64,000 bases of DNA from Actinostola sp. cb2023 (GCA_033675265.1 JAUJYZ010000902.1:62001-126000), one strand, 5' to 3'; shown: positions 1-12,340, counted from the first letter of the stretch. Notes: generated from the letters alone by a model not told the origin. Numbers and translations: made by a program.

Positions 1-2
1 CA

Positions 3-2380
3 CACAGTATACTTCGTGCACAAACTCTACCATCAGATACAGCTGATCAACTGACAAAGAAAGCTAAAGCTATATTCCACTCTAAAGATGAACAGTGCAA
101 CTTCATATCATTTTTCACTGCACCTAAACAGTATTCCTTTTCCCATAATCAGCTGAAATACCTCAAAGTAAAATGTGCAGAAGTACTCTCGTCAATATTT
201 ATAAAGATATCTCTGTCTCCAGGAAAAGGCACTTTCTCATCAAAAACCTGTGTTGCTTTACCAGCTCTGTTCTCAAATAAACCTGCAAAAGCCACAGTAT
301 TGCCCCTTGGCTACCATGGAGAGATTAAACCTGACAATAGCACGAAGTGTGACTTACCTGAATGCCAGATTTCCAATACTTGTGAAGACTGGATTTTCTT
401 AAATGGCTGTTTTCATTCTTTTCATGTTGTGTGCCTCGATGAATCAACTGCTTGCCCTCTATGTAAATAATTCCTAGAACAAAAAATAAACGAACTAGGA
501 AATGTTGCTAGACAAGCAATCCTTAATCCAGCATCTGACAAAAAGACACCAGAATCAGACAACAATGACAGTGCAACACCATCGCATGACATGGATACAA
601 CTGATGGTGAAGATGAACATTCTATCGCAACAGGTTCAATTCAGATGCATCTTTTGTCCAAATAATCAGTGTACATCAAGTTCTACAGGCACTGTTTCCT
701 GTACATGTGTTTGGCATAGAAGTCACCCACATCAGAGCACGTATACCAGACAGCCCCAACAAGCACCTAGGCCAAACAATGTGCTTCAAATTATGGTCAC
801 ACAACAACAACATACAGGAGTTACTGAATGGAAATTACCATCTCACTTATCACAATCAACAATTGGAGGTCGAATAAATGGAAGTAATGCCTGCACAGTC
901 ATTGCTTTATTAAGTGCTTCACAATTCTTAAAGGAAAGACTCAAAATTCCCAAACAACTGACAGATCTCAACACTATAATACCAATCTACATCACTCTGA
1001 TCCAAAAAGGAAATCAAATGTATGACTCCTTTAAACTCCCAGCACATCAACTAAATCTTGAAGTTAGACAGGTGCTACAGAGAAACAACATCAACTTTGT
1101 GGACCTACAACTGATTGACGACATTGGTTTATTTTCGTTACAAGATCTTAAAGACTATTTAACATCATTACAACAAAGAGCCCAACAACGAGCCCAGAAA
1201 TGTGCCAGTGTAGTCATTGTACCACCTGACAAATCACTACTTGTGTGTGTTCATCAAGATACAATGTGCATTTTTGATAGCCATTCACACGGTCCCACAG
1301 GAGGACTTGTATCAACTTGTGGAGGAGCTGATGTCAACAATTTTGTTGAATATTTAGAAGGAATGGTGGTGAGACAGCCTAGTTCCAGGCTTTCTCCGAC
1401 GAGGGAGGTTACCGGAAAGCTCCCTCGGGAAAGCCTAGTGAATAATGCCAGATCCGAGATTTTATATGTAATTTATAAAAGGAGAGGCCGTGGAGGTGAG
1501 GCCTTTGCCTTTCGTAGAGTCGATCGTGAGGAATTTCTACCTTTATCTACAAAGTAATCAAGGTAACTTTCACCAAATATTGATGCTGAATCGAGCCTTC
1601 ATTGACCTCACTACAAACAGGGTCAGGATCATATTCGCTTGTGAACATCTGAATATACAAATGTTTAAAATAAGAAAGTATATTAAACGACATAAACTTG
1701 TTTTAAACAGAACTGGTCGATTTCCTACCTAAAGGAGTGTATATTTCCAGACAGTGCAATAATAGAATAGGATCACAGCGAAAATTAGCCTGAATAACCC
1801 AGGGAATAACAAAAGAATCATTGCTGTCCTCATTTTAAAACGATGCATTGTTGAATCAGTTATGCGTTACAAAAGTAAAACATATATGAATATATGAATG
1901 ATTTGAAAGAAGGAATAACTTATTACACTAAACAACTGATAATTATTCACCCAATGCGAAAATATTTCAAAGCGAGATGACATGTTACGTATCCTCCTGC
2001 TGGACTTGTGACCAGCTCTTTTAGCCCGCTTTTAGCCGTTTGATTTCTTGTTAAAACCGAAGAAAAGTCTGATTCTTGCCCCGTGTTGGGAAATATCTAT
2101 ATTCATTGTTTCAAAATATCGTCGGAACAGTAAAATCGGGTAAATACGATATTTATTATCGCTTTTTTAAATCAGGATAGTTTTTAGCCAAATCAGGATA
2201 GCATTTGGCATTATTCACTAGGCATTATCTCGCGCTGACGCGCTCGTACTCAGTCTCGCGCTTCGCGCTCGGTTAGGAGAGATAACGCCTGGGACTAGGC
2301 TGGTGGTGAGAGATTGGCAATCAACTTTGCAAGGTTGCAAAGCTCAAGTAGATATAATATTATTTATAAGCCATTTTTAG
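3..2380 (+). pseudogene. Broken RING-like finger / papain-like domain gene
   Basis: Frame 3 is open from the window edge to a TAA at 468-470 and encodes a RING-type finger at about 340-467 (C-x4-C, then NGCFHSFHVVC, ending ACPLC). The same frame then runs to about 655 through an acidic linker (DMDTTDGEDEH). Near 655 it shifts to frame 1, which has a second C-x2-C cluster and a domain with INGSNACTVIAL (possible catalytic Cys) and FDSHSHGPTGG (possible His). That arrangement recalls papain-fold ubiquitin-type proteases in cnidarian repeat-associated proteins, but I cannot name the family. The last codons lie beyond an inserted element and resume in frame at 2303, ending at a TAG at 2378-2380. 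The 5' end is outside the window. The nonsense codon, frameshift and insertion make it a pseudogene as assembled. Confidence 0.55.
1375..2302. mobile_element. Non-autonomous element with 9-bp target duplication
   Basis: The ends are inverted: the left begins CAGCCTAGTTCCAGGC and the right ends GCCTGGGACTAGGCTG. The motif GCCTAGTGAATAATGCC also recurs inverted near both ends (1434-1450 and about 2210-2226). Flanks are a perfect 9-bp duplication GTGGTGAGA (1366-1374 and 2303-2311). A 9-bp duplication is typical of Mutator-like elements; family assignment rests on that length alone. No coding capacity is seen. It interrupts the RING/papain-like gene in frame. Confidence 0.7.
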
Positions 2381-3708
2381 GTTCATGTTTCTATTCTTTG
2401 TCATATTTTAAATTGGCAATATTTTTTCAAAGTAAGATTGTATATAAAGTCCACACAGCATTTACCTAATATTCATTAAAAAAAACACATCAACATATAG
2501 AACGACTAGTAAGTCGCAGTGCGAGTACATTCTACATGTCAAGTCACAGTTCACATTCACAACATGGCGGCCGCGTTACAGAGAATGACAGTAGTTGGAA
2601 CACGCAAAACATGGCCCGCGAATTTTGTAAGTGCGATGTGTAGCGCTAAAATGAATTAATAGTACATAATATTTACAATGATAATAAAATTAACCTTGGG
2701 GGACCGTATAAATAAAGCGTTATTTTACTTTTTGGGAGGGACATCAGTACTGAAGAAAGCAGATTCAGTAAACAAAAGATGTTCAAAACTGCAACGATAA
2801 AACTTTCATAATAAAGGTCTGCGATCTAAAAACAAACTACATAAATTGTAAGCTACATTATTGAATTACCTTTTAGAAAGTATTTCCACAACCAATAACT
2901 TGAATATCGATGTAAACCACAAGGCAGAATATCAGGACGAGATTCGAAGAAATCACATTGTCGCTGCAGAGGTCCAAGAGAAAGAGTGTATCTCAAGTGC
3001 TGCAAATTTTTTAACGGCAAAAGTTTTGCATTCCTGTAAAGATAAAAGACAAACGTTTCTGATTGAGATAATTACAGCCTTGGGGAATATAATCATTTTT
3101 TTAGAAATTCAGCGTCGAAGTTAAAGAAAAACAGCTCGAAATCAAATTCAGCTATGATTCAAGAAGCAGTACTAGGCGAACGGTTTTAAATATAATCCTT
3201 ATATTCACACCAATGAAACTTTATCATATTGATACTTACCTCACAGTTCATTTTCCCCAAGGATCTTCCTGGATGTTGTAGAAAATACAAGGAAAGATAG
3301 CCATGTTTATTGATTTTTCCTTTTCTTAGACAATCCGGCAACCAATCTCTCTTCAAATATAAAGATCAAATCCATTTGGGTAGCCGAAATTGATAGTAAA
3401 TTATGTGAAGTTGTGATTCTATTTCAAGCTTTTCCAGTAAATGCTATTGATTCTTTGGGATGTTAAGCAAAAGCTCTTTGAATATGCACTCAAAACAAAA
3501 TGGCGACTGCATTCTCAAATCTTCCCATCTCTATGCACATGCGCAGACAAGATGCCTATATGCTATACTTCATTGCAAAGTCGTTGTCGTGTTGAAAATC
3601 ATGAATCATAGAAGCAAGGACCGCAAGGAGGGATGGGCAATCAGTTCATGACCCACACTCATGTAGATCAATGAAATGTTCTCGTATTATTTTATGATAT
3701 ATAGAGGT
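2381..3708. other. Intergenic, no gene recognised
   Basis: AT-rich sequence with short ORFs that lack recognisable motifs. An ORF at 2861-3124 (87 aa) has no domain I know. Possible splice donors occur at 2627 (+) and near 3240 (-), but no matching partner exon could be identified. Confidence 0.4.
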
Positions 3709-3809
3709 TATTAGTCGGCTAAGCATCTAATAAGGCTGTGTATTTTTACGAGTCATTTGGATGACGAGTAAAAATTCAAAGCCGTATTAGATGCTTAACC
3801 GACTAATAA
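3709..3809. repeat. Short foldback repeat
   Basis: Arms TTATTAGTCGGCTAAGCATC and its near-perfect inverse at 3790-3809 flank a centre containing a second inverted pair (TTTTTACGAGTCA / TGACGAGTAAAAA). The same style of foldback occurs at 29675-29812 and 35814-36122. Confidence 0.7.
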
Positions 3810-4204
3810 GTTGTTTATTATATTTTTTGTCAAAGAAACTAGCCATTTTGGTGAAAGAAAAACAACAAATTACAGTGAAATTTCTGTACCCATATTTCGC
3901 GCGTTCTTGTGCATATTTCGTGCGTTCTTTGACAAAAAAATATAATAAATATATATATATGAGTTATTTAGCAAAAATCTGGATAAAAAGGTCGATTATT
4001 TTACGATGGTATTTGAGAGCTTCAACTTCCCAGAATTCCTTTTGGTCACAGCTTTCATGATTTTCAACCAAACAACGATTATGCAATTAGCTATATAATA
4101 TTCATTCATTCATTCTGTACCTCGTATATGTTTAGTAACTTTGTATTGTTTGTTGTTTTTACTTCGATCTTAGCTCGCACTCATTAAAAATCTAGTTAGC
4201 TCGC

Positions 4205-4300
4205 GCTGTTCTAGCCTGCGTTCCCGGCTCTGGGGGAGAAGAGAGGGGTTAGGAGCGGATTGGGGGAAGGGGGGAGTGGGGGAAGGGAAAGGAGAGGGGG
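4205..4300. repeat. G/A-rich repeat, end TAGCCTGCGTTCCCGGC
   Basis: A purine-rich run containing GGGGGAAGGGG motifs follows TAGCCTGCGTTCCCGGC. The inverse arrangement (pyrimidine-rich with CCCAATCC motifs, ending GGGCCGGGCTACGCAGGCTA) is at 26636-26807, and a fold-back member is at about 20057-20205. These look like one dispersed repeat family. Confidence 0.45.
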
Positions 4301-4317
4301 TTCGTGTTCTCATAAGT

Positions 4318-4505
4318 TATTGCAACCAAGAACCTGTTATCGTGGTCAAAGAGAACTTTGATGAACATACAAATTCACTGAGAAGAGCACTAGCGTTGAA
4401 GAACTGGAGAACGGCAGCAAACCATGTTTTTACTCACATAGAACTCATGGAACATATGGAGGAAAGTAGAAAATGAATTTAATGAGCTAAGTTCAGATTG
4501 TGTCC
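4318..4505 (+). pseudogene. 5' fragment of zinc-finger repeat-family gene (continues at 18502)
   Basis: The frame encoding NWRTAANHVFTHIELMEHM, followed after a one-base shift by VENEFNELSSDCVL, stops at the Kolobok insertion. Removing the element plus one TTAA joins GTC CTT AAA to GGA AAC TCC in frame with the coding sequence at 18502. This fragment and the exons at 18502-23947 are therefore one interrupted gene. Function unknown; see the 18502 entry. Confidence 0.5.
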
Positions 4506-4755
4506 TTAAAGGAGAACTGAACCCTAAGATCAACCTTTTTTTTTAACATTGTACAAAGTATGAAAAACAAGTTTTTAAAGGTTTTTCTCTTCTATGATGC
4601 GTAGTTGTTGAGAATTTTTATTTCAAAACTTCAAATATTTCGCTTGGTACGGCGGCTCAGATATGGGCTGTCAGCGGATTTTTAATGAGTTCGTGACGTC
4701 ACACCTGGGGAAGCGTGCTGGCGTGTTTCACTCGGGTCTTGAGACGCTTTGTCAA

Positions 4756-4905
4756 AATGGTGTATTGTATGGCCTGCAAATGTTCAAATGATTCTAGAAA
4801 AACCAAAAATATAAGTTATCATCGCTTACCAAGGGACAAATCACTCAAAAAGGTTTGGCTGCTGAAAATTTCAAGAGAAAATGTCAAAGACACCGAGGAT
4901 ACAGT
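4756..4905 (+). pseudogene. Kolobok THAP domain, N-terminal half
   Basis: Begins ATG with MVYCMACKCSNDSRK, then SYHRLPRDKSLKKVWLLKI. This gives the C-x2-4-C pair, the HRLP motif and the conserved Trp of a THAP zinc finger, the DNA-binding module of Kolobok transposases. The C-x2-H half (CSEHF) and the AVPTIF box are 8.7 kb downstream at 13648-13766. The gap probably began as an intron and was enlarged by later insertions. The reading frame past 4905 runs into a palindromic repeat, so the exact exon end is unclear. Confidence 0.75.
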
Positions 4906-4927
4906 CCTGTATCACGATTTTCAAGTC

Positions 4928-4978
4928 ACAATTTTGAGACGTCAATATTTTGTGGTATTGACGTCTCAAAATTACCGC
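4928..4978. repeat. Short palindrome, same family as 13521-13647
   Basis: TTTTGAGACGTCAATA and its inverse TATTGACGTCTCAAAA face each other around TTTTGTGG. The motif TTTTGAGACG...CACAAAATATTGA recurs as the arms of the element at 13521-13647. Confidence 0.6.
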
Positions 4979-5159
4979 GCGCGATTGGCTCACAGGATAT
5001 GATTGACAGCGAAAATGACATTTTATTGGTATCTGGCTTTCAACTACAATGCGAATACAGGAATGTTCTTCGATTTTTCAAGGAAAATTCAAGGTTATTC
5101 CACAGTAAAAAGGAGTTTCTACAATGCAGTATTATCAGTATTATGTTATGTGTATAAAC

Positions 5160-5751
5160 AAGGGAAGCTAAGGTCGTAGTTAAGGTGAGAAATGATTCTG
5201 TCAAACCTCATTCACAGCTAAAATTTTCATTTCACGGCGAAAGCTACGAACACTCTAGTTTCTTGATAAAACTTAATGCTGTAAAAGTGAAAATTACAAT
5301 TAGGCACATGATGAAAACCTTGATCAGTTTAAGACAATAAAATAGTTATTATAATTATTTGGTCGTTTGTTGTTTATTGCAGAATAACATTGAATGAAGT
5401 TGAATGAATTTACAGTGAAAGTTGTTCTTTGCCGTGAAAATCCGGCCAATCTTGTATAATCTTGTGCTTAATTTGCTGTCTTTTGAGCTATTTTCCACCC
5501 TGCATTGGACTTGACGTCGACTGACATATTGCAGTCACATTGGCCCTTGTATATACAGAAGATTGATGGTTAAAACATCGTTGAATTTTCACGAAATTAA
5601 ATTTACTGAATCGATTCACTTTCAATCCGGCGAACCGTACGATAAACTTTGGATTTGTTTTCATTCGCTTTTCTGCCAAAATAAGAGATGACATGCTTGG
5701 CATGACATAAAAGAGGAAGCTTGTCAATAGTTCTTTATAATCACTATCCAA
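5160..5751. other. Kolobok intron/non-coding sequence
   Basis: AT-rich, with no coding motif I trust on either strand. It lies between the first THAP half and the nested TTAA element. Confidence 0.4.
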
Positions 5752-5785
5752 CTGATGAAGACTGTTGATTTACAGTCGAAACGTC
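5752..5785 (+). ncRNA. Hammerhead-core-like stem-loop
   Basis: CTGATGA is followed by an extra A, a perfect 6-bp stem (GACTGT / ACAGTC, 6-nt loop) and GAAAC. This resembles the hammerhead core CUGAUGA - stem II - GAAA, except for the unpaired A. No cleavage triplet plus returning stem I is evident, because a TTAA element starts at the very next base. It may be a relic of a retroelement end rather than an active ribozyme. Confidence 0.35.
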
Positions 5786-5789
5786 TTAA

Positions 5790-6726
5790 GTGTCATTGTC
5801 AGAGAAAACAGGGCGGGGCCAAAAGATGGGGGTCAGCCGATTCTCTCTATCTTTTGTCCACTAAAAGACTATCCCATATGATGATGAACTGTGGTATTTA
5901 AAGTTTGGTCGGCCTTTATTTTTTTGAGATTGACCACCCCCCTCCGTTTTTGACTTCTTGCACGGTCTATGATGCCTAAATCTTAACGTAAACTTGGCGA
6001 TCCAAAAAGTGAACATTACCTTAGCCACTGCCGAATTTTATGTTTCGACAGGTAAACTTAGCCTATAAAGAAGCTGTTTTAAAGATTACAGTCCAATCCG
6101 ACGAGTTATACACAAAATTGACACGGTTTTGAAATTTGCATATCAAACTCATTCGATTGAAGATCGTAAAATGGGTCATCTTTGAAAATCATTTTCTCGA
6201 AAGTGCGGCAGTTATTTTCAAAATAAATTACAGTCTGCAAAAGTACTATGCCTGAAAATTACGGAAAAGCAAAGTTACAATTGGGATCTCAAATTCCTTG
6301 GATGTGAGTCGCCTCCAAAGTTGACACAAATCATGCCCGAAATGTGTTTGTTCGAGCGAAATATTTACTTCCGGTCGACACGGCATGGCGTGACTCTCTC
6401 TATTTTCGACAAAACGTCGCTGTTAATGTCATTACTGCACCTTTTCAGTGATAGTTAAACTCAAATTGAAGGATTTTAGAATGATTTGACGAAGTTTACA
6501 CTATAATGAAGTCCATATAAATATTTTATTCCATTCCTGACAACCTTTATTTCATTTGTTTTGGTTGTGCTACATCGCTACATGCAGATGTTTACGAGAA
6601 AAATATTACTTTACTGATCGGTCTTAAAGACAGTAATAGGCAAGAATACATAGCAGAATAAAAGGTATGTTGACTAAATTTGCCATAAAATAGTATACCT
6701 TTCTACGTATACAAATTTTGTCTTGT
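5790..6726 (+). repeat. Left long terminal inverted repeat
   Basis: About 937 bp, matched in inverse at 12341-13276. Compared stretches (for example 6301-6460 against 12610-12775) differ at only a few positions, which suggests a fairly recent element or arm homogenisation. Confidence 0.85.
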
Positions 6727-6976
6727 CACGGACAGTGTCACACAACAAGGTCAAACTGAAAAAGGATCATTGTTTTTATTTTTGTTTTCAATTGAATATC
6801 GCTGTTACCTTTAACGTAAGGCTATTATTATTTCTTATGTTGGTAATAAGCGTAAATTTTGCTATTTAATAAACAATTGAATGAGTTGTGATTACGCAAG
6901 ACTGAATGAGCTGTCAATTTGACTCATGTCAGTAATAAGCATAGTTTGATTGTGCAATGCGCATTTATATTCGACA

Positions 6977-9900
6977 ATGGCTGTAGAAGTAAGTTGCTCG
7001 TTTGTATCGGAGAATTCTCCATGTGGTCTCATTGGTTTAGCTACTACGCTAGTCCCGTTATCTGCATGTACTCAGGACATGACGCCTCGTCTTGTAAGTC
7101 TACAAGTGACTGGAAAACGCGGACGGGGAAAGACAGTACTCTCCGAAAAGGATCTAATCTTGAATCGTGCAGGATTGTTTGATTTGACAACTGAACAAGC
7201 AGAAGCAATGACAATCTGCCCAAAACATCGGAAAACCTCACTACTGATTGGCAAGGTCGTAAAAGTCGTGTTTGTACTTATCCTATTCACGAAGGTCCGA
7301 GAAAACAGATACAACTTCCTCGTCGAGTCAATGCATCGATGTCCTTAGAAATCCATCAGCTGTTGAACGCTGTTGTGCCGATTGGTTCCGGTAAGATTAT
7401 TTATAATGAATTCATAAATATCTATGAAAGGCAAATGTAAGAAGAGCAAGGAACCCTAAGAACAGGGTGGCAAAGGTTTTTTTGCGTGACGCGTGAAAAT
7501 AAATTAGACGCGTGATTCGTGATGATGCCCAAAATAGCCGCGCGTGATATTTACGCAATCTTGTCATTTTCTTTACGAATGGGCAGTTTGAATTGTTGGG
7601 TACCGTAGTCATATAAATTTATGTAGAAAAACATTCCATTGCACAGTCCATCGCACTTGATTTTTGGGGGTTATAAGGGAGAGATTTACAGTGTTTGATC
7701 ACAGGCAGCCCAACCATTGTTTCTGAGGCTACTTATAATAAATAAAACGCAGGAGCCCATTACTCTTGAAAAAAGGATATTTGTATGCGCGCGTCTTTTT
7801 TGATGGGTTTCCTGTGGTACTGATATGATACTGATATGTGTTTAGTAACGTATTATGTTGGGCTCACTGTGCTTAGTAACGTCCCTGTGTGCGTCAAGAA
7901 GGAACTAAGCACAGGGAGCCCAACATAATACGTATTGCGCGTGCGTTCTAACACAGGAAACCACAGGCAGCACAACCATTGTTTCTGAGGCTACTAATAA
8001 TATATTTGTATACGCGCGTCTTTTTTTATGGGTTTCCTGTGGTTGAGCGCGCGCACGATACGTATTATATTGGGTTCCCTGTGCATACAAATGTATGATG
8101 TTGGGATCCCTGTGCGCGTCCCGCAGTACATTTTCACTATTGCTGCGGGCGCGTCCCGCAGGACGCACACAGGGATCCCAACATTATACATTTCTATGCA
8201 CAGGGAACCCAATATAATACGTATCGCGCGCGCTCTACCACAGGAAACCCATAAAAAAGACGCAAATATATTTTTATTAGCCTCAAAAGCAATGGTTGGG
8301 CTGCCTGTGAGGAAACCCATAAAACGACGCGTGCATATAAATATATTATTATTTTTTATAATTTTAAAGTAGCCTCAGAAGCAATGGTTGGGCTGCCTGT
8401 GGTTTGACGCCCAATACCATAACATGTGCAACTTCAACATTATTGTTTAGCAAATCAAATTGCATAGTTGAAATGTTTATAAATGTCTTATTAAAATTAT
8501 ATTAAACATGCATTTGTATCCGATATTATTTCGTTGGCACAGCTTTGTGTGAGACATGTCGACATACCCACTATAAAAGAAGAGCACATGAACCTGACAA
8601 TAACACTGCCAATGTAAGTATATGTATTTTTGTACTTTGCATGTACATGAGCCATTTCATTTATTGTTGTTGTCTTTCTATTTACAGACGTCCCAGCACG
8701 TGGAGCTGGAAGCATCACTGCCATCTGTAGCACCTTTTCCTGATGATCTGTGTCAACCAGGAACTTCGTCAGACAGCCCTCTTCAATCCGATGATGCTCA
8801 GACAACAACAACATATTCACAGTCATCCCAAAGTAGCATACCTGAAAAGGAAGTAAGTATCTGGGTTGATGAAATTGAACTCCAGCAGCAGAAAAGAGAG
8901 CTTTTAAACGAAACTATTGACAAGTTGAGTAGTGGCCGCATCAGTCCTGTACTATCAACCCTAAATACCTCATGGGACGATATATCAGTCACCCAACAAA
9001 AGTACTATTCAAGAAAAGCAAAGGAAATTGTGACAACTGCATTGTCCGTTATTAGTCCAGGCCAAGAAGAAGAGATGTGGGATTCTATAAAACATGACCA
9101 GCTACCTGGAATCGAGACGAGCGGCTCAATAGGCCTCGCTTTGATGGCACTGAAGGTCTGGTGGAAGTTCTCATAAAATCATATTATCAAGCAGAATCTT
9201 GGCAGACTAAACGACAGATATTATCTCTTTTTGCAAACGATTTCAGCAGATCTGAGTTGCAGGAACTGATACCTGGTCTCTCCAAATGGCGCATTGACCA
9301 AGCCCGTTTACATGGCACCCAAACAGGTAAAGGTCAGCCAGTGCCCGTCCAGCCTCAGTTTCGTCAAAGAATTGATCAAGCAAAGATAGATCACTTTATA
9401 GATTACATATCACGCCCTGAATTCACCCAAGATGTAGCCTTTGGAACGAAAACCATGAAACTTGATTCTGGAGAAAAGATCATTATCCCAGCAGTATTCA
9501 GGACATTGATACCTTCCAGAATTATTACTCAATATAAGAACTTATGCACGCAGCAAGAGTTCAACCCAGCTAGTGATCGATCGTTGTGGCGAATGGTAGA
9601 AGTGTGCTCTGCGTGAGCAATGGGGGAAAAGTCCGAACTAAAAAGGAAACGGTATCTAAAGTCCGGTTTTAAAGCACATGTGGGGATTAGCGAACATTGA
9701 ACATTGCAAAGACCACTGCATAGTCTACGCTCTTAGTGATCTAAACGATCCCGCTTTCAATAGTGAATGTCAACACAGCCATGATGTCTTGTGCGAAAGA
9801 TGTAAATCCTTACGAAGTGTCCTTCAAGACATCACTCAAAAAGTTGAGTCTTTAGATGTCACTGAGGAGCAGCGAGCAAGATTAATGTTTGAAGTTGCAG

Positions 9901-11610
9901 AATATGTTCGTTCTATCAATGCCTGGAAATCACATTTACTGCGTCTCATTAACCAAGATGAAGCTAAACAACAAGCTCTCTGTAACCTCGAAGATGATGC
10001 GTGTCTCATAATAATGGATTGGGCTATGAAGTACCTACCCCAATATTATCGAGAGCGCATGAGTGATTTCTTTGGGAAAAGAGGAAGAAGTTGGCACGTT
10101 GCTGCTGTTATCACAAAGAAGAACGGAGTGATTCAAGTTGAGTGTTATGTACACTTGTTTGATTCTTGTGTACAAGATTCTTTTGCTGTTACGTCAATCG
10201 TTGAAAATCTTTTTCATGCTGTCAAAGAAGATTATCCTTCAATCAAGAAAGCATACGTTCGTTCAGACAACGCAGGCTGTTACCACAATGGTGCTCTTCT
10301 GCTCAGCCTGCCTTACATTGCAAAGAGAACCGGTATCCTCCCCATGAGATATGACTTTTCTGATCCCCAGGCTGGAAAAGACATCTGCGACCGCAAGATA
10401 GCACCTATGAAAGCTCACATGAGAAGATATGTGAACGAAAAACACGACATCAAGACAGCCCAAGACATGAAACAAGCCCTTGAGTCTCATGGCGGCATAA
10501 AAGGGTGTCGCACTGCTATCGCTAAGGTAAATCCCTCGAGAGATAATGGCAGAAATAACAAAATACCTGGCATAAGCCTCTTGAATAACTTTTCTTTCGA
10601 AGAAAATGGCATTAGGGCGTGGCGAAGCTATAACATCGGGACCGGACGGTCTTTTCAAGTACGAAGAGCTTCAAGTCAGGCCACAACAGGAAACTGGCTT
10701 AGAAGTGTTACAGCAGTTTGGACCCCGTACTCGAGAGCTGGGTACAATTGCAGGAAACGCCCAAGACCCATCATCAAAGAACGACATCTATTCATGTAGC
10801 GAGACTGATTGCGTTCTCACTTTCAAGACAAGTTCTGAAGCAGAGGCTCATATGGACATTGGTAAACATGTGAGAAAAACCGAGAGAGAATCTATTTACG
10901 ATTCAATAAGGAAAACCTGGGCTGAGAAAGTTACTGGTGTACAACATACTACCATAGCCAGACCATCAGAACACATAGAAGAATCGAGCCTCGAACAACA
11001 GCATCAGTCACCGGATTCGTGCAGGGCCTCTGGAAGCCAAGTAGCTATCGGATGGGCCCTAAAGACCAGCAGAACTTGGACAAGAATGGGAGAAAAGGCC
11101 AAACTATTTCTTACAGAGCAATTTGACGCTGGGGCTGCAAGTGGGCTAAAGGCAGATCCAGCACAGGTATCGAGAGAAATGAAAAGAGCGAAAGATGAGC
11201 ATGGAACATCACTGTTCAAGCCAGAAGAGTGGAGGACAGCTGAACAAATTAAAAGCTTTTTCTCGCGAATGTCAGCCAAACAAAAACAACAGCAAATAAT
11301 GAACGTAGATGAAAGACAAGAAGACTTATCAGAGGAAGATGTCGTAGCAATACAAGCCCGAGAATCTTTTGACGCCTTGAGAAATGCCGTGATACAAGAC
11401 ATGGATGTCCCTAGTCACCCTGTCATAGTCGGAGAAAGGAACATCTGTCAACTATCTTGTGATGGGAAACTCAGCCGCCTAAAAATAGCAGAACTTAGAA
11501 CTATCTGTGAAAGTCTGGAGATTGAAGTTCAAGGAACTGTCAAAAGAAAATTAACATACATAAAACCACTCGAAGAGTTTTTACTTGCATGCTCTTGCAA
11601 GCAATCATAA
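6977..11610 (+). pseudogene. Putative DDE/RNase H-like transposase of the TTAA element
   Basis: Three exons fit. Exon 1 (6977-7390) starts MAVEVSCSFVSENSP, contains CPKHRKTS and ends VVPIGS at a GTAAGA donor, with a frameshift near 7250. Exon 2 (about 8543-8613) encodes LCETCRHTHYKRR. Exon 3 starts at 8688. Exon phases agree at both junctions. Exon 3 carries a helical region, then a likely catalytic core: MDWAMKYLP (about 10014), VRSDNAGCYHN (about 10258) and GKDICDRKIAPMKAHM (about 10375), a plausible D-D-D/E set. It ends with a C2H2 finger (C-x4-C-x12-H-x4-H, 10790-10880) and a SAP-like tail (LKIAELRTICESLEI, about 11480). Frame changes near 9120, 9613-9690 and 10640 break it. The family is known to me only as uncharacterised invertebrate proteins. 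Confidence 0.65.
7698..8409. mobile_element. MITE with internal palindromes, in the transposase intron
   Basis: Ends are CACAGGCAGCCCAACCATTG and its inverse (8384-8403), flanked by GTTTGA on both sides. Internal segments are repeated and inverted several times (ACACAGGGATCCCAACAT, CAGGAAACCCATAAAAAAGA). A partial relative is at 30747-30915. It lies between exons 1 and 2 of the TTAA-element transposase. Confidence 0.65.
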
Positions 11611-11637
11611 ATACGAACGTTTTATATTGGAACAGCA

Positions 11638-12246
11638 GGGCCGTAGGCTGCAACAACGGGGGGGGGGGGGGGGGGGGGGGGTAGGGTTTGGGTGCATTTT
11701 ATATATCGTGTTACTGATTTGAGTGGGGCATACTCTTCACGACGATGGTGGAGTTGAATTTTGCGGGACTCTCCGGACACTCTCAGACGCGAATATTTCT
11801 GTCAAAAAGGATAGGTAACTTGATCTTGATGTTAGGCTTGTTTTCCATAATACCTCTTAGCATCCGATAGCAAGGTCCGTACCTTTTTCAGCGACTGATG
11901 GCCCAAGCGCAAAGCGCGCAGAAAAACGAGGATCAATATTATGAAACTGACGAGCAAACGAGGTTAATACATTTTTATTATGTACATTACGGAAGGAAAA
12001 CATGGACCAACTAGCTTGAAAAGTTACCTGTCCATATAATAATGCCACTTATCTTTCAGTATCACAAGTAAAATGACTGAGTATGGGATTTTCAATCAAA
12101 ATCGGTATAATCCCGACATGTACAAACTCGGGATAGTTGCACACTCTGTAATCAAATAAACTCGGGTCAAGAATTCATGTTATTGTAAGACTTCGAGAAT
12201 TCCTCTCATATATTGTGTGCCCCGCACTCCCCCTAGCCTACGGGCC
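11638..12246. mobile_element. MITE-like repeat with G-run
   Basis: Left end GGCCGTAGGCT and right end AGCCTACGGGCC are inverted. A run of about 30 Gs follows the left end, mirrored by a C-rich stretch (CCCCGCACTCCCCC) near the right. No coding sequence seen. It lies between the transposase stop and the right long inverted repeat. Confidence 0.45.
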
Positions 12247-12340
12247 TGTGAACATCGTAAAATAGTATCGTCACGCTTTTTATAATGCATTACCAAATGC
12301 TAATTACAAACTAGACCCTACTTTTACAGATCACAGTTAG

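Noticed and set aside
2564..2626. Possible first exon (MAAALQRMTVVG..., GTAAGTG donor)
   Set aside because: A good start and donor, but no downstream exon or recognisable protein; 21 codons are too few to support.
3240..3300. Possible minus-strand exon end (GAG|GTAAGTAT)
   Set aside because: A single splice-like site without a supported reading frame.
7905..8372. Overlapping ORFs of 87-114 aa on both strands
   Set aside because: They arise from the palindromic MITE; the translations are mirror products of inverted repeats.
11655..11683. G-run as a telomeric or G-quadruplex element
   Set aside because: Homopolymer length is unreliable in assemblies and it sits at a MITE-like end; no evidence of function.
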